In this document: piece by piece, positions 22,801 to 34,300 of the stretch
Numbering within the stretch: position 1 is the stretch's first letter
Layout of the letters: the number at the start of each line of letters is the position of its first letter
Assembly (NCBI GenBank): GCA_958496175.1
Contig: OY292276.1
Location: forward strand, 25,128,001 to 25,192,000
DNA length: 64,000 bases
From: Sisyra terminalis
Taxonomy: Eukaryota; Arthropoda; Insecta; Neuroptera; Sisyridae
Direction: 5' to 3'
The notes under the pieces: generated by a model
Told to the model about the DNA's origin: nothing
Seen by the model: only the letters and a program-made list of their open reading frames with translations
Databases searched by the model: none
Translations under genes and position numbers: made by a program

Positions 22801-24868
22801 ATTTGATATTTTGTTCAATGCTTAAACAACAGCTGAAAATGAATTGATACATGACATTCTTGTCAATTTAATAATCCTTCATGATTTTTCAGATATATAA
22901 TTTTTAAAAGTTTATTCAAATGGCTAAACAATTAAAAAGGCACAATTAAAGGTAAACTGAAAAAAATTTAGTATTATTTAATGAAAACAACTTAATTTCT
23001 ATCTCAATTTATGAACCATAACATTATTTTTAAAAAATATAAATATACAATTTTTTAAAACTATTTTATTTCAGAAATCGTTTTGTTGTAGTAAAAATAT
23101 GTGTAAAATAAAGCTTTTACTGGATAATATATAATGAAAGATTTATTATACATTTATATAATCTAGAGACGAGATTTTATTGAATGGTAGGAATAACGCT
23201 TTTCTGAGTCATTATACTTTTGAATTTTCCAGAAAATTGACCTTTAAAGGTCAAATTTAAGATGAAAATAAAATATTCTAGATCATATCATAATTTTTAT
23301 TGTATTGTCAAACGGGTTTAGAATATTGAAGAGTTTATGAACTTATTGATTTTTTTTTAAATTTTTATAGCTATTTGATGTTAGAAAAGGGGAGGTGAAT
23401 TGTTTTTTTCTCATTTTTACGTAAACCTTTTTTAAACTAAGGTAAACTCTTACGTGAAATAAAGTAGCGAAAAAAAAATTATGCTTCTAAGACAAAATAA
23501 TGTTCTCTTTTAAGTAAAAAATAGGAAAAGTGAAAAACTTTTGACTCTTCATTTCCCAAATATCTTCCATAGTTTAAGAATGGAAGAACAATACCCCTTT
23601 TGGAAGAACAATACATTGATGGATTATTTAGTTGTATAATTTTCATTCATATTCTAATCTAGAAAACATTAAAAATACTAAATAAAAGTAGATTTTAAGA
23701 AAAAAAATTACAAAATAGAAAACCATGTTCACTGACTTAGTCCAAAGATGTTTAATAAAAATTATAGAATTTTAAACAAAAAGTGTATCTATGATGTCTT
23801 ATTGAACAATACATGGACTGCTCAAAGACCATCTTTTACCAATTAGGACCAAAATTTCAATGTTTCGAATAAATATAAGCAACGCATGTACTTTTCGTTT
23901 TAAATGTCCCATACGAATTGAAAATAGTGCCCTTTGATCCATTTGTATGAGATTAACAATTTCTTTTCCTATGATGTTTGCCCTTTTAAAAAAGGCTCAT
24001 ACTACCTTAAATTTTTAAGACCCAAATTATCGCCTTGAATGTTTATTTCAACATTATTTTTATTTCTAGGCACGAATGAAGTTTCCTGGAGACTATCCAT
24101 ATTCACCACCCAGTATTCGGTTTATGACAAAAGTTTGGCATCCAAATGTTTATGAGGTAAATTGATTTTTAAGTATTTACAGTCATTACAAGAATGAAAT
24201 TCTTTGTTTATTTATTTGGCAAGTTTTAGACTTGATATAAAAATATTTATATAGAAGTGTCACCGTTTTAATGAATTACTGAAAGAAAATGTATTTATGT
24301 TATTTGTGTTATGTTTTTTTAGAATGGAGACTTGTGCATTTCAATATTACACCCTCCGGTAGATGATCCACAATCAGGTGAACTACCATGTGAGCGTTGG
24401 AATCCGACTCAGAATGTTCGCACAATTTTATTAAGTGTAATATCTTTATTAAACGAACCGAACACATTTTCACCTGCCAATGTTGATGCCAGTGTGATGT
24501 ATAGGCGTTGGCGTGATTCCAAAGGTCGCGATAAGGAATACGAAAACATTATTCGGTTAGTTTAATCATCTTATGACGTTAAAGTTGACTTGTTTAAACT
24601 TGAAATTGGTTGATGCTATATCTATCTTTTTAGAAAACAAGCGGCTGCAGCTCGAGCGGAGGCTGAGAAAGATGGTATAACGGTTCCGTTAACGTTGGAA
24701 GATTATTGTATCAAGACGCAGGTAAAGCCTACGCCAGCAGAACCTGCCGTTGATATGACCGATTTTTACGATGATGATTATGACCTGGAAGACGATGAAG
24801 ACAATGATGATATGTCAGGGGGATCGGACTATGCAGACGGCGATGATAGCGGCAACGGCGAGTCGTGA
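10811..24868 (+). CDS. CDC34: Ubiquitin-conjugating enzyme E2 R (CDC34-type)
   Basis: Coding exons: 10811-10990, 24070-24156, 24323-24555 and 24634-24868, giving 244 aa (human UBE2R2 238). This E2 works with SCF cullin-RING ligases to build K48-linked chains. The UBC fold shows [17 protein letters not shown] [10 protein letters not shown], the HPN motif (84-86) and the active-site Cys94 in NGDLC. The acidic-loop insertion [17 protein letters not shown] (99-115) separates Cdc34/Ube2g E2s from ordinary E2s. The Cdc34 acidic C-terminal tail follows (from about 200, [17 protein letters not shown]). The ATG chosen gives the family's usual N-terminus. The first intron is 13,079 bp, while the next two are 166 and 78 bp. 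Polyadenylation signals AATAAA occur at 25180-25185 and 25334-25339. Confidence 0.97.
12670..12863. mobile_element. MITE family A copy with terminal inverted repeats
   Basis: The left arm runs AAATTTTGTCTCATG, CCTTTTAGAAC, GATCAAATC. The right arm carries the inverse (GATGGTTCTAAAAGG, TACATGAGTCCAAATTT). The interior has the family's CCTCATAATGAAAATTTAGC block. It is about 190 bp with no coding capacity, in the CDC34 intron. Confidence 0.7.
13210..13475 (-). repeat. Repeat family B, reversed copy
   Basis: It contains the complement of the family B end (TAGTAGCTATCCGTGAAT, CCAACACTGACAATTGAC) followed by the reversed TATATGTTTATATATAT and GTTATATACGTTGGC blocks seen forward at 8880-9420. Confidence 0.55.
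15654..15965 (-). CDS. Unrecognised 103-codon open frame in CDC34 intron
   Basis: This open frame ends at TAA 15654-15656 and starts upstream only with TTG; the first in-frame ATG is well inside it. The encoded stretch has less biased composition than random AT-rich frames, with segments such as [20 protein letters not shown] and a hydrophobic tail [20 protein letters not shown]. It could be the last exon of an antisense nested gene, a decayed retrocopy, or chance. I found no convincing upstream exon and do not recognise the family. Confidence 0.25.
   Translation of the reverse strand: MLSPQSNGENILPVKKVAFVKKNLFHFFNDVVNLKFTKRFIDFKYFCYAELNPWKISDKYQLPDRNIYMVVFKSIEPMNKSILVTGIFSVLGVSIAKIGVLTC
17497..17675 (+). 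mobile_element. tRNA-derived SINE, copy 1
   Basis: The head resembles a leucine/serine-type tRNA: GGCCTACTAGTGGCCGAGTG contains an A box (TGGCCGAGTGG), and a B-box-like region follows GGTAGGTGTTGG. The tRNA-unrelated body (TCGTATCGAGCAAATTTTCG, then ATTTACGGATATTAGTAACC) and an end near AAAAAAATCATAA are shared with the copy at 36987. It lies in the CDC34 intron. Its B box is decayed, so it is probably inactive. Confidence 0.8.
18184..18424. mobile_element. hAT-type MITE
   Basis: The left end is CAGTGGTTCCCAAAG and the right end, read on the other strand, is CAGTATTTCTCAAACTCTTG. These are the familiar CAGTGGTTCTCAAACT-type hAT termini, with GGGTCGCGACCCACC next to the right end. Flanks ACTTATGT and GCTTATTT match at 6 of 8 positions, consistent with an old 8-bp target duplication. 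It has no coding capacity. Confidence 0.75.
19861..20000. repeat. AT-only simple-sequence tract
   Basis: About 140 bp of nearly pure A/T built from AATAATA and TTTATAAAT units, a low-complexity region within the CDC34 intron. Confidence 0.7.
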
Positions 24869-25876
24869 TGCTTTGTGATGCTTTGCCCATTAAACAAACT
24901 TTACATTTGGTGCAATTTTACAACAGATCTCAATCTCGACAAAACAGGTTGTGTACCAATATTGGCAGTTTTCACTGGTTCACTGGCGCACTAAAACTAC
25001 TATTGTACTATCTTCCGGCTCTGTTTTGTGACTTGAACTCACTAAATTAATTGTGTTTCGAATTCAAATCATAATTATATATTTTATTATTATCTGATTA
25101 TTCAAAACATAGAGTTAAGATTTAATCTTGTAGATTCACAAATTTGTTTAGTTCTGTCACTTTGTTCCCCCCATATGTTAATAAATATTTTTTTTCATTG
25201 GTTTTTCACTATTTATGTAAATATTAATTTATTTTTGGCCGAATTTATTTTGTGTTTCGAACGCATTATGAATTTAACCGTCTTAATATCGCCCCTTTAT
25301 ATTACTATAATTAATTACTAATTAATCATTTGAAATAAACTGTGTTAATTATACTGTAAATGTGGTTCTTTCTATTAAATAAATACGAATTAAAATTTGA
25401 CTTGTTTTCCTAATATGAAAAATATATAATTCTCGTTTCACGTTGTTGCTCAGTATGAACTCCGAAACTATCGAACCGATTTTCATGTTTTTTTAAATGT
25501 TTGGTTTTGATGGTGTACCTATTGGAGGATAGTTTTTATGACGTATTCTTTATTAATTAATTGCAAAATAATCTATTTTTATATTCCATACACAAAAACG
25601 TATTGTGTAGCTTCTACTTTATCTACAAAGGCACAATGTTCATCGTGGGAGAGCCACTCAATGTTATTTTTTTGTTCCGTAAAATGCTAAGTTCATCTCG
25701 ACGAGAACTGATGGTGTTAGTTTTCTAATAAAATTTAACAAAATGTTTGACGAAATATAAAAAAAAACATCAATTATCAATTAATCAATTATTGAATCAA
25801 TTGAATCAATTATCCCTATTTTTTTTTAATTTGAAAAGTCGGCTTTATTTTTCAAATTTAAATAGGAGCAACTTTG

Positions 25877-25905
25877 AAGTATACCCTATCGGATAGGGTA
25901 TACTT
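25877..25905. repeat. Perfect 29-nt palindrome
   Basis: The arms AAGTATACCCTATC and GATAGGGTATACTT are exact inverse complements around a single G. Confidence 0.8.
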
Positions 25906-26200
25906 TGGATAGGGCCTATCCAATAATGGTACATATTGAATTTTAAAGTGTAAAAAATAATAATTATATTAAAAATTATAATATTTAAAAAGATTCCCTT
26001 TAAAATCTCAATCAACATGCAATTTAAAATGATTTTGAAGATACTTTATTTTCATGATTATAACTACATAGATCTAGAGTGGAACTTGTCAACTCTGGCT
26101 CATAAGTAAACATGTAAAATTGCAAAGGGGAAAACTATAGCCAAGTATGATTTCAGCATTATTGTGTATGTGTGTAAGTATGTAATCTGAATATGCATGT

Positions 26201-26432
26201 CAGTAGCGTAGCTAGGGGGTGCAGAGGGGGGCATGGCCCCAGGTGGTAGATGATAATGGGGCGACATATTGGCATTGATAATTCCATAAAATATTTTGCT
26301 TTGAGAAAAAGACGAAGAGTAGAATTTAAAAAAAAAACAGTATTTAAGTCAATTTTCTTGTCTTATTATAAAAGTAGGGGACGGCGAATTTACAGTCGAC
26401 CCCATGCGGCGAAATCGCACGCTACGCCACTG
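26201..26432. mobile_element. Non-autonomous hAT element with GGCGTAGC termini
   Basis: The left end is CAGTAGCGTAGCTAGGGGG and the right end, on the other strand, is CAGTGGCGTAGCGTGC. Flanks ATGCATGT and ACGTATGT agree at 6 of 8 positions, as for a diverged 8-bp hAT target duplication. The G-rich left subterminal block and CCCC-containing right block match the hAT relic at 31766. It has no transposase. Confidence 0.75.
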
Positions 26433-26559
26433 ACGTATGTGTGTATTACCTGTTGTGCTTTTGTTGTAATCTGTATTTGTGAATTTCAATTTTGCGATTT
26501 ATTGTCAATTAAGCTTAAGTTCCTTTTTACTTAATTTTTAATTTAATTGACATTTTTTT

Positions 26560-26815
26560 TGCTAATTCAGTTCTACTATCCTATAATTTTATCTTTTGTT
26601 GTTAAATTCTCATTATGGTCCGATTTATCCGTGAATTAAATTAAAAACAAAGTAGAAAACGATTTTTTCCCTTTTAATTCTTTAATTTAATTGGTGAATA
26701 AAATAAGCCAGTAAAAATTAGTGGCAAAAAAGAAAATTTTACGAAATTAACATAGTAGAAAATTAAAAGTTGCCAGATATCGATGTCGCTAAAAGGGACA
26801 TATATTAACATAAAA
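26560..26815 (+). mobile_element. MITE family A copy
   Basis: The interior blocks are TTAAATTCTCATTATGG, CCGATTTATCCGTGAATT and AAAAACAAAGTAGAAAACG. On the right an arm-like piece follows, TTGCCAGATATCGATG, then GCTAAAAGGGACATA, comparable to the right arms at 36690 and 45520. The left arm is eroded. Confidence 0.55.
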
Positions 26816-27404
26816 TATATTAGTAAGATCTCGTAAAATGGACCCCCTATTTACCTCTTGGATAAAATTCTTATAAAACTATTTTATTTTGAAGTATTTA
26901 CTATCGATAATTAGATTCTGGAAGGAATTTTTAAATTTCTTTCCATCGTTCTTTTTTATCATATTGAAAATTTGGTGTCCTTTTTATTGAAAAATTGGTT
27001 ACAGCCAAACCGTTTGAAATTAAGGAATGGAATATTTAGGATTAATTGTTAAATATCTAAATTTTGTTAAAACTTCCAAAAAAATTTTTTTTTTTATTAT
27101 CATATATTTTTTCATCTCTTAAGTTTGTACATGAAAATTTAAATGACTTCTTCCACAACAAATGAAAATTGTATTTAATGATTTAACTCTCCGCAATTTG
27201 TTAAATAGTATTATAAACAATATAAATTAATTTATCATTTCGCGACGAGCGCTACTGAGCGTCCTAGACTGAACTTTAACTCTGGTAATTCGTTATTAAA
27301 TAATTAAAAATAATGCTATTCAACGAGTTTAATTTATTTCAATATAATATGGTTAATAAATAGTTGTACAAGAATTTTATGACCGAATGGTAAATAGGGG
27401 GTAG

Positions 27405-27950
27405 TGTCCGACTGAAACTAGTTTTTACGGCCGAAACCGAATTTCGGGATCAGTCTCAGTTTCGGCCGAAACCGAAAGTTAAAGTTAATAAGGTCATGTT
27501 TTCGTAGGAAAAAAAAGTTAATCATAATTAGTGAATTGTTACTTTTGTACATGTTACTTTTAAATCCTATAGGTATTTATTCATTATTCATTTAGTCTCT
27601 GATATTTGAGCTATCATTAACATATTATTATTATTTCTTATTTCAAATCAATTATTTGTGTAGAAATAAGGGGTTGATTTGAAAGAAATGGACCTAATAT
27701 TTATTTTTAAATTAGTTCCAAACATAAAATAAAAAAGAAGATACAAAATTACTTTTAATTTAATATGTTTAGGTACACAAAACAAAATAATTTTATTGAA
27801 TTGATAACTATCAGTATTCATAATTGAAGAATCTAATATTATAAGTGAGAAACAATAATTTCTCAATATTTTCATCTCGCGAATTCAGTTTCGGTCGTAG
27901 TTTCGGCTTGACGACAGCCGAAACTACGGGAACTAATAGAGGGTCCATTT
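27405..27950. mobile_element. Repeat element with GGCCGAAACC ends
   Basis: It begins GTGTCCGACTGAAAC, then carries TACGGCCGAAACCGAATTTC and TTTCGGCCGAAACCGAAAG. About 400 bp later the segment ends with TTTCGGTCGTAGTTTCGGC and ACAGCCGAAACTACGG. A second element starting GTGTCCGACTGAAAT occurs at 39077. No transposase is seen, and the superfamily is not identified. Confidence 0.55.
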
Positions 27951-28257
27951 GACGTGATCTTATCCATGTATGTCTCTACGGAACAGTTCGTTTTCGTATT
28001 ATTGAGTTTTTAAATTTTTCAAAAATCCAACAATGGGGTGCTAACGGCTTAAAAATTGAGTAACTTTTTTCGGGTGAGATACAAACTAAAATCGACCTAA
28101 AAATATTTTTTTATTTCACTGCAGTCGGGTGGTTGAATACTAAGCACAATACTCTAAATCTCAGTACGCTAAGCGGGGGTGCTAAGGTTAAATTTTAAAC
28201 ATTTAGAACAATTCTGAATAAATCTAGTAACTTAATTTTCCCCCAAGATGGCTCTAT

Positions 28258-28277
28258 TGACGTGACGTCCGTGACGT
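28258..28277. promoter_or_regulatory. Three TGACGT (CRE/ATF) cores upstream of TMEM214
   Basis: TGACGT occurs at 28258-28263, 28263-28268 and 28272-28277, within a CG-containing segment 120-140 bp upstream of the TMEM214 start codon. The cores could bind CREB/ATF/XBP1-type bZIP factors. That is attractive for an ER protein, but it is inferred from motif density only. Confidence 0.4.
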
Positions 28278-28399
28278 CGACAGCTCGTGGCAGTAAACGC
28301 AGTAAACTTGTCAACTTTTCGAATCAGATCCAGTTGATGACTTGTTAGTCAACGTTAAGTTTCTAATATTTTTTTATTCTTATTTAATTATCCGTGAAA

Positions 28400-31300
28400 A
28401 TGTCAAACGATCAATGGAAAGTGGTTGGAAAACCCAAAAAAGAAAAAGCACTAAACAAGAAAAATGTGCAAGAAGAAAAGAAAAAAGCCGAAAGTGGACC
28501 AAAAGTTGAAAACTTGTGTAAGTTAATTTTCACAACTTTTCCTATTGAATTCATTAAATAAAAATGTTTTTTATCATTAAATTAGTGCATTCTACCCAAA
28601 TGAAAACTCTGTACTCATCAGTTAACATGAACCATAAGCAGGAAAATAAAGCACCAAAAGAAAAAGTTAAGGAGCCGGCTCCTAAAAAGCAATCTCAGCA
28701 GCAACAGCAGCCTAAAAAACAAACGACCAAAAATAAAAAACTATCCAACCAACCGAAATCTCCTCAATGGATATCTCAACAATTAAGCTCAGTAAATAGA
28801 TAGTCAATAAATACCTCTTGCGATACAAAATTATAATAAATCACATTTATTTTAGATATCAGTACCTCAATTACGTGAATCGTACGATTTTGGTAAACAA
28901 CAATTTAGTCCTGTGGTGAGGCTTTCTAATTTGGCAGCCTTTCTTAGTAGCAAAATTCCGTTTGCGACTAATCCTGACGCTACTCTATTAAAAGCAATTC
29001 CTAAAAAAATACATACAACGCTCAATTTAATTCTAAACGAAGCTGGTACAAAAAATATGCAACCATTTTTTGAAATCTGCCTTACCACAGTAGCGAATAA
29101 TATTAATACTGGTAGTTTAAATTAAAAAAAAAAAAATTTTTCTCGTTTCATTGAATTCAATCGTTCATTTCAGGAAGTTCCGTATTTGGTTATAAACTAT
29201 TTGTAGAGTTATTAATTACTAATAATCCACGTTTATTATTGAGTAGTTTGAATAAAATCAAAGAACTTTTTAACTCATATCAGAACAACAAAAATGTTGG
29301 TATTTTATTGATATGGTATTTATCACAAGCAGCTGAAAAAAACTTTTTCGTTGGTTTTGAAGGTATGGAATTGAATTATAGGATTATTTTAAAATGAGAT
29401 TTATTTTTTTGATACTTTAGTGTTCCAAACTGTGCTTCAGAATATGATAGAGTTGAAAAGTTATACTCCGCATTTAATAACTTATTTAAAGAGTTTAATT
29501 TGTCGGAAAATTGATAAAGGGGCCAAAACTCCATCACAATTAACGTCGTCACTTATGTTTTTGTTCTTCTTTCTTTATAAAATAAATACAATGAACTTAT
29601 CCAAAGATGTGATAAAAGATTTAACATCGGTTAAAAATGAGCTGAAGAAGAAAATAGTTGAACATCGCAAAGAATTAGAACTCGTTACAGTCTTCGAAAA
29701 GTTAACAATAGAAATCGAAACGAACAAAAATTTATCGGCCAATACAAAAGATGAATGGCTCGTTCTATGCGCCCAATGCGTAACTGACGGTGCAGTACTG
29801 AAATACTGGACTAAAAGTTACAATAAGTTCATTGGAGTTACTGAAAGTATTATAGTCTATATTGGTAAGCGACACGGTCAATACGTGGCTTAAATTAATA
29901 CGTTGCAATAAATGATGATAATTTTCAGATAATAATTGGCCTAAGTTACAGTCGAAAGTTGATAAAAAAGAGTTGCAAATCTTTTTGGATTCATTTGTAA
30001 AAATGGCAACGAAGAAAAATGGCAACAAATTGGACCAAGCTGTTAAGCATTCACAGGTGAGTGGCATTTATATTTTACTAATGAATTAATGCATTTATTC
30101 TCATGTTTTCATTATTGTTGGTTCTATTGTTGGATTTCATTTAACACCATTTCAATAAAATTCTTATCTCTAATTAATAAATCAAACCAAGTTTATTACC
30201 CAATTAAAAATAAAAATAGCAATTTATGTGGTTTTAAATTATAAGATTTTTAATAATTTTAGTGTTACTTTTTTACTAAAATTATAAGACAGCTTTCTTC
30301 TTTTTTTTTGATGAAATTTTAAAAAGTCATATTTTGATAATTATTGCAATTATCTATTATCGTTATTTTATCACGAACTTGAATAATTTTTGAGATTAGA
30401 GATAATTAAATAACTAAAAACACTTTTAAAAAATATACTTCTTACTTTCCTTTACATGAGAAAAATAAATCCACACAAAATTTTAACTTTTATTCAATGT
30501 AGAAATGAATATGCATATTTATAAACCTAAATAAAAATGTTGTAAAAGATAAACTTTAAATTACAAGAGGTTTGTAACAATTCTTTTATTTTTGAAAAAT
30601 GCATCTTCATAACCATTTTACTTTAAAAACGCCGGTAAAGAAGTATAACTTCCAAAACACATCTGCTGCACAGATAAGTAATCATGTTAAGATTTAAAAT
30701 AAATTATTTTTAAGAACAAAACAATATTTCTAATCCTAGTTTTTAGTATTAACATTAACACAACAGTGTTAATGTTAACCAAGTTATTTTTTTTTAATTT
30801 TTATTAAATATAAAGTATTTTTTTGAATATAATTTAAAAAATAATTTATAGTAAATAAAAGAAATAATCTGAAAGTATTTTGAGACTATTAACTTTTAAA
30901 TTGGCAATTTTTTAGTTATAAATTATAGTTTTATAATTGCACCGTTCAAAATAGTATAAATATTCCCGACAAAATTGTCATTAGTTATTCCAAAATGAAC
31001 TTAAATATTTTAATAATACTGCACCTAAACATTTGAAAATGGAAAAGGTGCAAAATTTTAATTTAATTTTATTTGTTTTTAAAGAAAATTTAATACCACT
31101 TAATCAGTGTTTTCTATGCCATGCTCCACCAAAGCTTCTAAAAATTTAAAATATCCTCCATCCCTAAGGGATTTAGAGGAATTTTGAAATCGTTACATTT
31201 AAAATGTCTTTAATAACTTTAATCTACTTCTAATAGGTTTTTTGAATATTAAAAATGTCTTTTTAACAGAGATTTTATATATTTTTAGTCGCTGAAACTT

Positions 31301-34300
31301 CTACCCTTTATGTTGCGACGTAATTTTTGATAAACCTTTCAAATAATTTCTGTTTTAAATGTTTATGAGAGAGAAACTGTTTAACGAATAAAAATTGCTT
31401 TGAAGAAACTATCGAATAAACAAAATTTCCTCATCAAATGTAAATATTTATTTAATTATTTAAAATTATTTTACATTTTGCAAAAAGAAGTATTAAGATA
31501 ATTTATTTTCGCCTACGGCGACTAAAAACTATCATGTGGTTAAATTTAGATTTTGAAAAAGCCGAATTTTTAACTACTGCCTTAAATTGAATTTTAAAAA
31601 GTAGTAGGTAAGTGTCCTAATAAAACACACCCTTAAAAAGTTATATACTTCTTTGGTGTGAATGAAAAATGTTTCCACTTCCACCAAAATCTTCAAACAA
31701 TTTTTTTTCAAAAACTTTGAAAATTAAAAAAAAAAACTATCCACTCATCTATGGTATTCTTTATTCAGTGGCGTAGCTACCTAGGGGCTAGGCGGGGCAG
31801 TGCCCCGGAGCCCTCAAGCTCGAATCCCTACCAGAAATCTCGATCGAACTAAACTTTTGGAAATTTCTCCCATTTTCAAAATAAATATGACAGGTTGCAA
31901 CCCCACTTTAATCATGACAACTCAGTTGAGAGAAATTCAAAAGTTATGCCTAGGGAATTCCCCTAATAAATAAATAATAGGCCCTAGTTTTCCACTTCAA
32001 TTTATCAATATTTACTACCTAGTTTTACCTCAACTAACTCAAACATGTACACCAATTATGTAAGGAAATAATGAGCAAATATGGAGTGCTAGAATGCGAC
32101 CTAACGGAAGTATTTACAGCAATGTTATTATTCTTTACAATTCTTGTCACTTCTGCAGCAGCTGAAAGGTCATTTAGCAAATTAAAAATTATTTAAAAAA
32201 TAATATGGGCCAAACTCAACTCCGCCATTTATCGGTAATAGCAACTGAAAACAAAACCGCATCAAGCCTGGATTTAAACGAAGTCATTGATACTTTTGCG
32301 AATACTAAAGCTAGGAAAAAATTGTAAATATAGTTGTTATTAAGTCAGTTGGTAGACCCGACCTTTATAAAATAAACCCTTGAATCTTGTCTATTTCGTT
32401 TTATTAGCCAAACCTACACCAAGTATTAATTGTAATTTATGTTGTAACTGTTTAATATTTTTATTACCTGCCCTGCAGTGCACAAAAAAGAGCTTAAGTA
32501 GCTTAGCATTTTTAAAGTATTTGTATATTTCATATTTTTATTTGATAAAACCTAATCAGTTTATATAGCAGTGGGGCCCCATTTTTTAATTTACTCCAGA
32601 GCTCTTGGTTACCATGTCCACAAAATTTGACTACTAAAACTTTAAAATGATGGAAATACAACTGTAATATTGGTTAAACGCTAAAAAATTATGAGATAGA
32701 GGTATATATTGTCTTTGTTATACTCTATTAGGAGTTGTCCAATTGTTTCTTTGAAAACGGAGCTGGGTGGAGTTATTAATGGCGGCATTAAAGTTAGTTT
32801 TTTTTGAGAGTTATTAAATATAAAATCAATTAGCATTTTCTTTGCATATTGAAAATTCACTAAATATACACGTCCTGTTGCAAAAATCATAAAATGTTTT
32901 CACATAATTTAATTCTAAAGCTAATCAAAGTTATTTGAAGTAAATAAAAAGCGTTTATCAAGCCCACCTGGTGAGTTCTGAAAAGAGCATAACAGAATAT
33001 ATTTGAAGGAGGAGTTGTGAGATCATTTGTATTATTAAATGCTCAAAGTACAAATTTAAATGAGATCAGTTTTAAAATTTCCAAAAATTGTTAGTACTTA
33101 TTTTCAATTCTTATTGTGAAGTTTTATATCAGCTTTGCTATCACTTGTTTCTTTATCAACTTTGTTAGAACGCAACCTATTGTTAAATATGTTCAAAAAA
33201 ACAATTAAAGGCATTTAAAAACTTAAATTTTAAATGTTTTGTTTTAACAAGGAGAAGATATTCGAAATTGGCTCGCTAGATTGAATAACATAGTAGAACC
33301 TTGTGGCATCTCCACTAGGTGCGGTTATATAAGTTTGTGGTTCCAGTGATTTCAAGTTCAAAAGTTTTTCAATATGAAACCAGTTTGTATTCGTTGCGTT
33401 CCGTTGTATTGATCCGTTCATCCCCTCTACACAAAGAAATCGCTCAAATTAAACAATTTATTTAGTGTTGTCATCGGTATAGGCGTTAAATTAAATACCT
33501 CCGTTAAAATAATTGCGTTATTTTTATGATTACTTGCAGTTCTTTCGTAATTTCCTCGAATTTTTTTCACACTTAACTATCTGTAAATTTGTCTAGGTAA
33601 ACGAAAAATTGCTTATTAGACTTGTTGACGTACCTATCATAAAATGAATAATCATAAAAGACCCGTTATTTATATTTCATTTCATTTTCATTTGTAGAAT
33701 ATCAGCAAGAAAATGACGGTGAAGCGTTCGTTCCCGTATAAAACTATTATATTTTTACTAATCCTGGCTCTTGGTGGCGTCGTCTTTTATGACATTCACA
33801 TAAATGGAAGCTACGAGAAAAGTGAAACTAGAAAATTTTTAATATCGTCAGGAATTCAAGAACATGCTCAGACAGGATTAAAATATACGATTATTTACAC
33901 GAAAAAAGCAGTTGCGTGGGGACAAGAAAACATTCCGATATATTATGGGGTAACAAAAGACTTTTTGGCTCCGTACGGGGAATTGGCGTATGATTTGTTT
34001 GCATTTTCGGTAAATGTTTACAACAACATAAAAGAGTATGTTGTCGAAAAAATTCCAGTTGTTACAAACTTTGTAAGTACTTTTTCAACTCAATTTGAAA
34101 TCATTTACAATCACGAATATGTATTTAATGTTGTTCAACTTACAGATTGAGTCTTACGCTCCTGGTTTAGTCGATAAAATAGTTGAGATTTCAATTTTAG
34201 TCTGGACAAAAGTTTGTGAATATTTTGAAATTGTTCGCAATTATTTGGCAACGAATGTGTTTGTGTAAGTCGCAAATATTTACTACATAATATCAATTCA

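Larger units (their letters stand above)
10991..24069. other. 13-kb first coding intron of CDC34, rich in repeats
   Basis: The intron holds a family A MITE (12670-12863), a reversed family B copy (13210-13475), a minus-strand 103-codon open frame (15654-15965), a SINE (17497-17675), a hAT-type MITE (18184-18424) and an AT-only simple-sequence tract (about 19861-20000). It also holds GGTCGAAG-type repeat pieces (20710-20998). Less AT-biased patches at 11290-11580 and 14060-14230 show no recognisable coding content. I see no gene I can name. Confidence 0.7.
24869..28399. other. Intergenic region, CDC34 3' end to TMEM214 promoter
   Basis: Besides the CDC34 3' UTR and poly(A) signals it contains a perfect palindrome (25877-25905), a hAT MITE (26201-26432), a family A MITE (about 26560-26815) and a GGCCGAAACC repeat element (27405-27950). 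The TMEM214 promoter with three TGACGT cores (28258-28277) is at its right end. Open frames at 24865-25050 and 27648-27875 are not supported as genes. Confidence 0.65.
30057..33697. other. 3.6-kb sixth intron of TMEM214
   Basis: It holds a perfect 13-bp inverted repeat (30749-30778) and a decayed hAT element with a transposase C-terminus (31766-32580). Short open frames at 32681-32890 and 33230-33421 on the minus strand are not recognisable. The rest is AT-rich with no identified feature. Confidence 0.65.
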
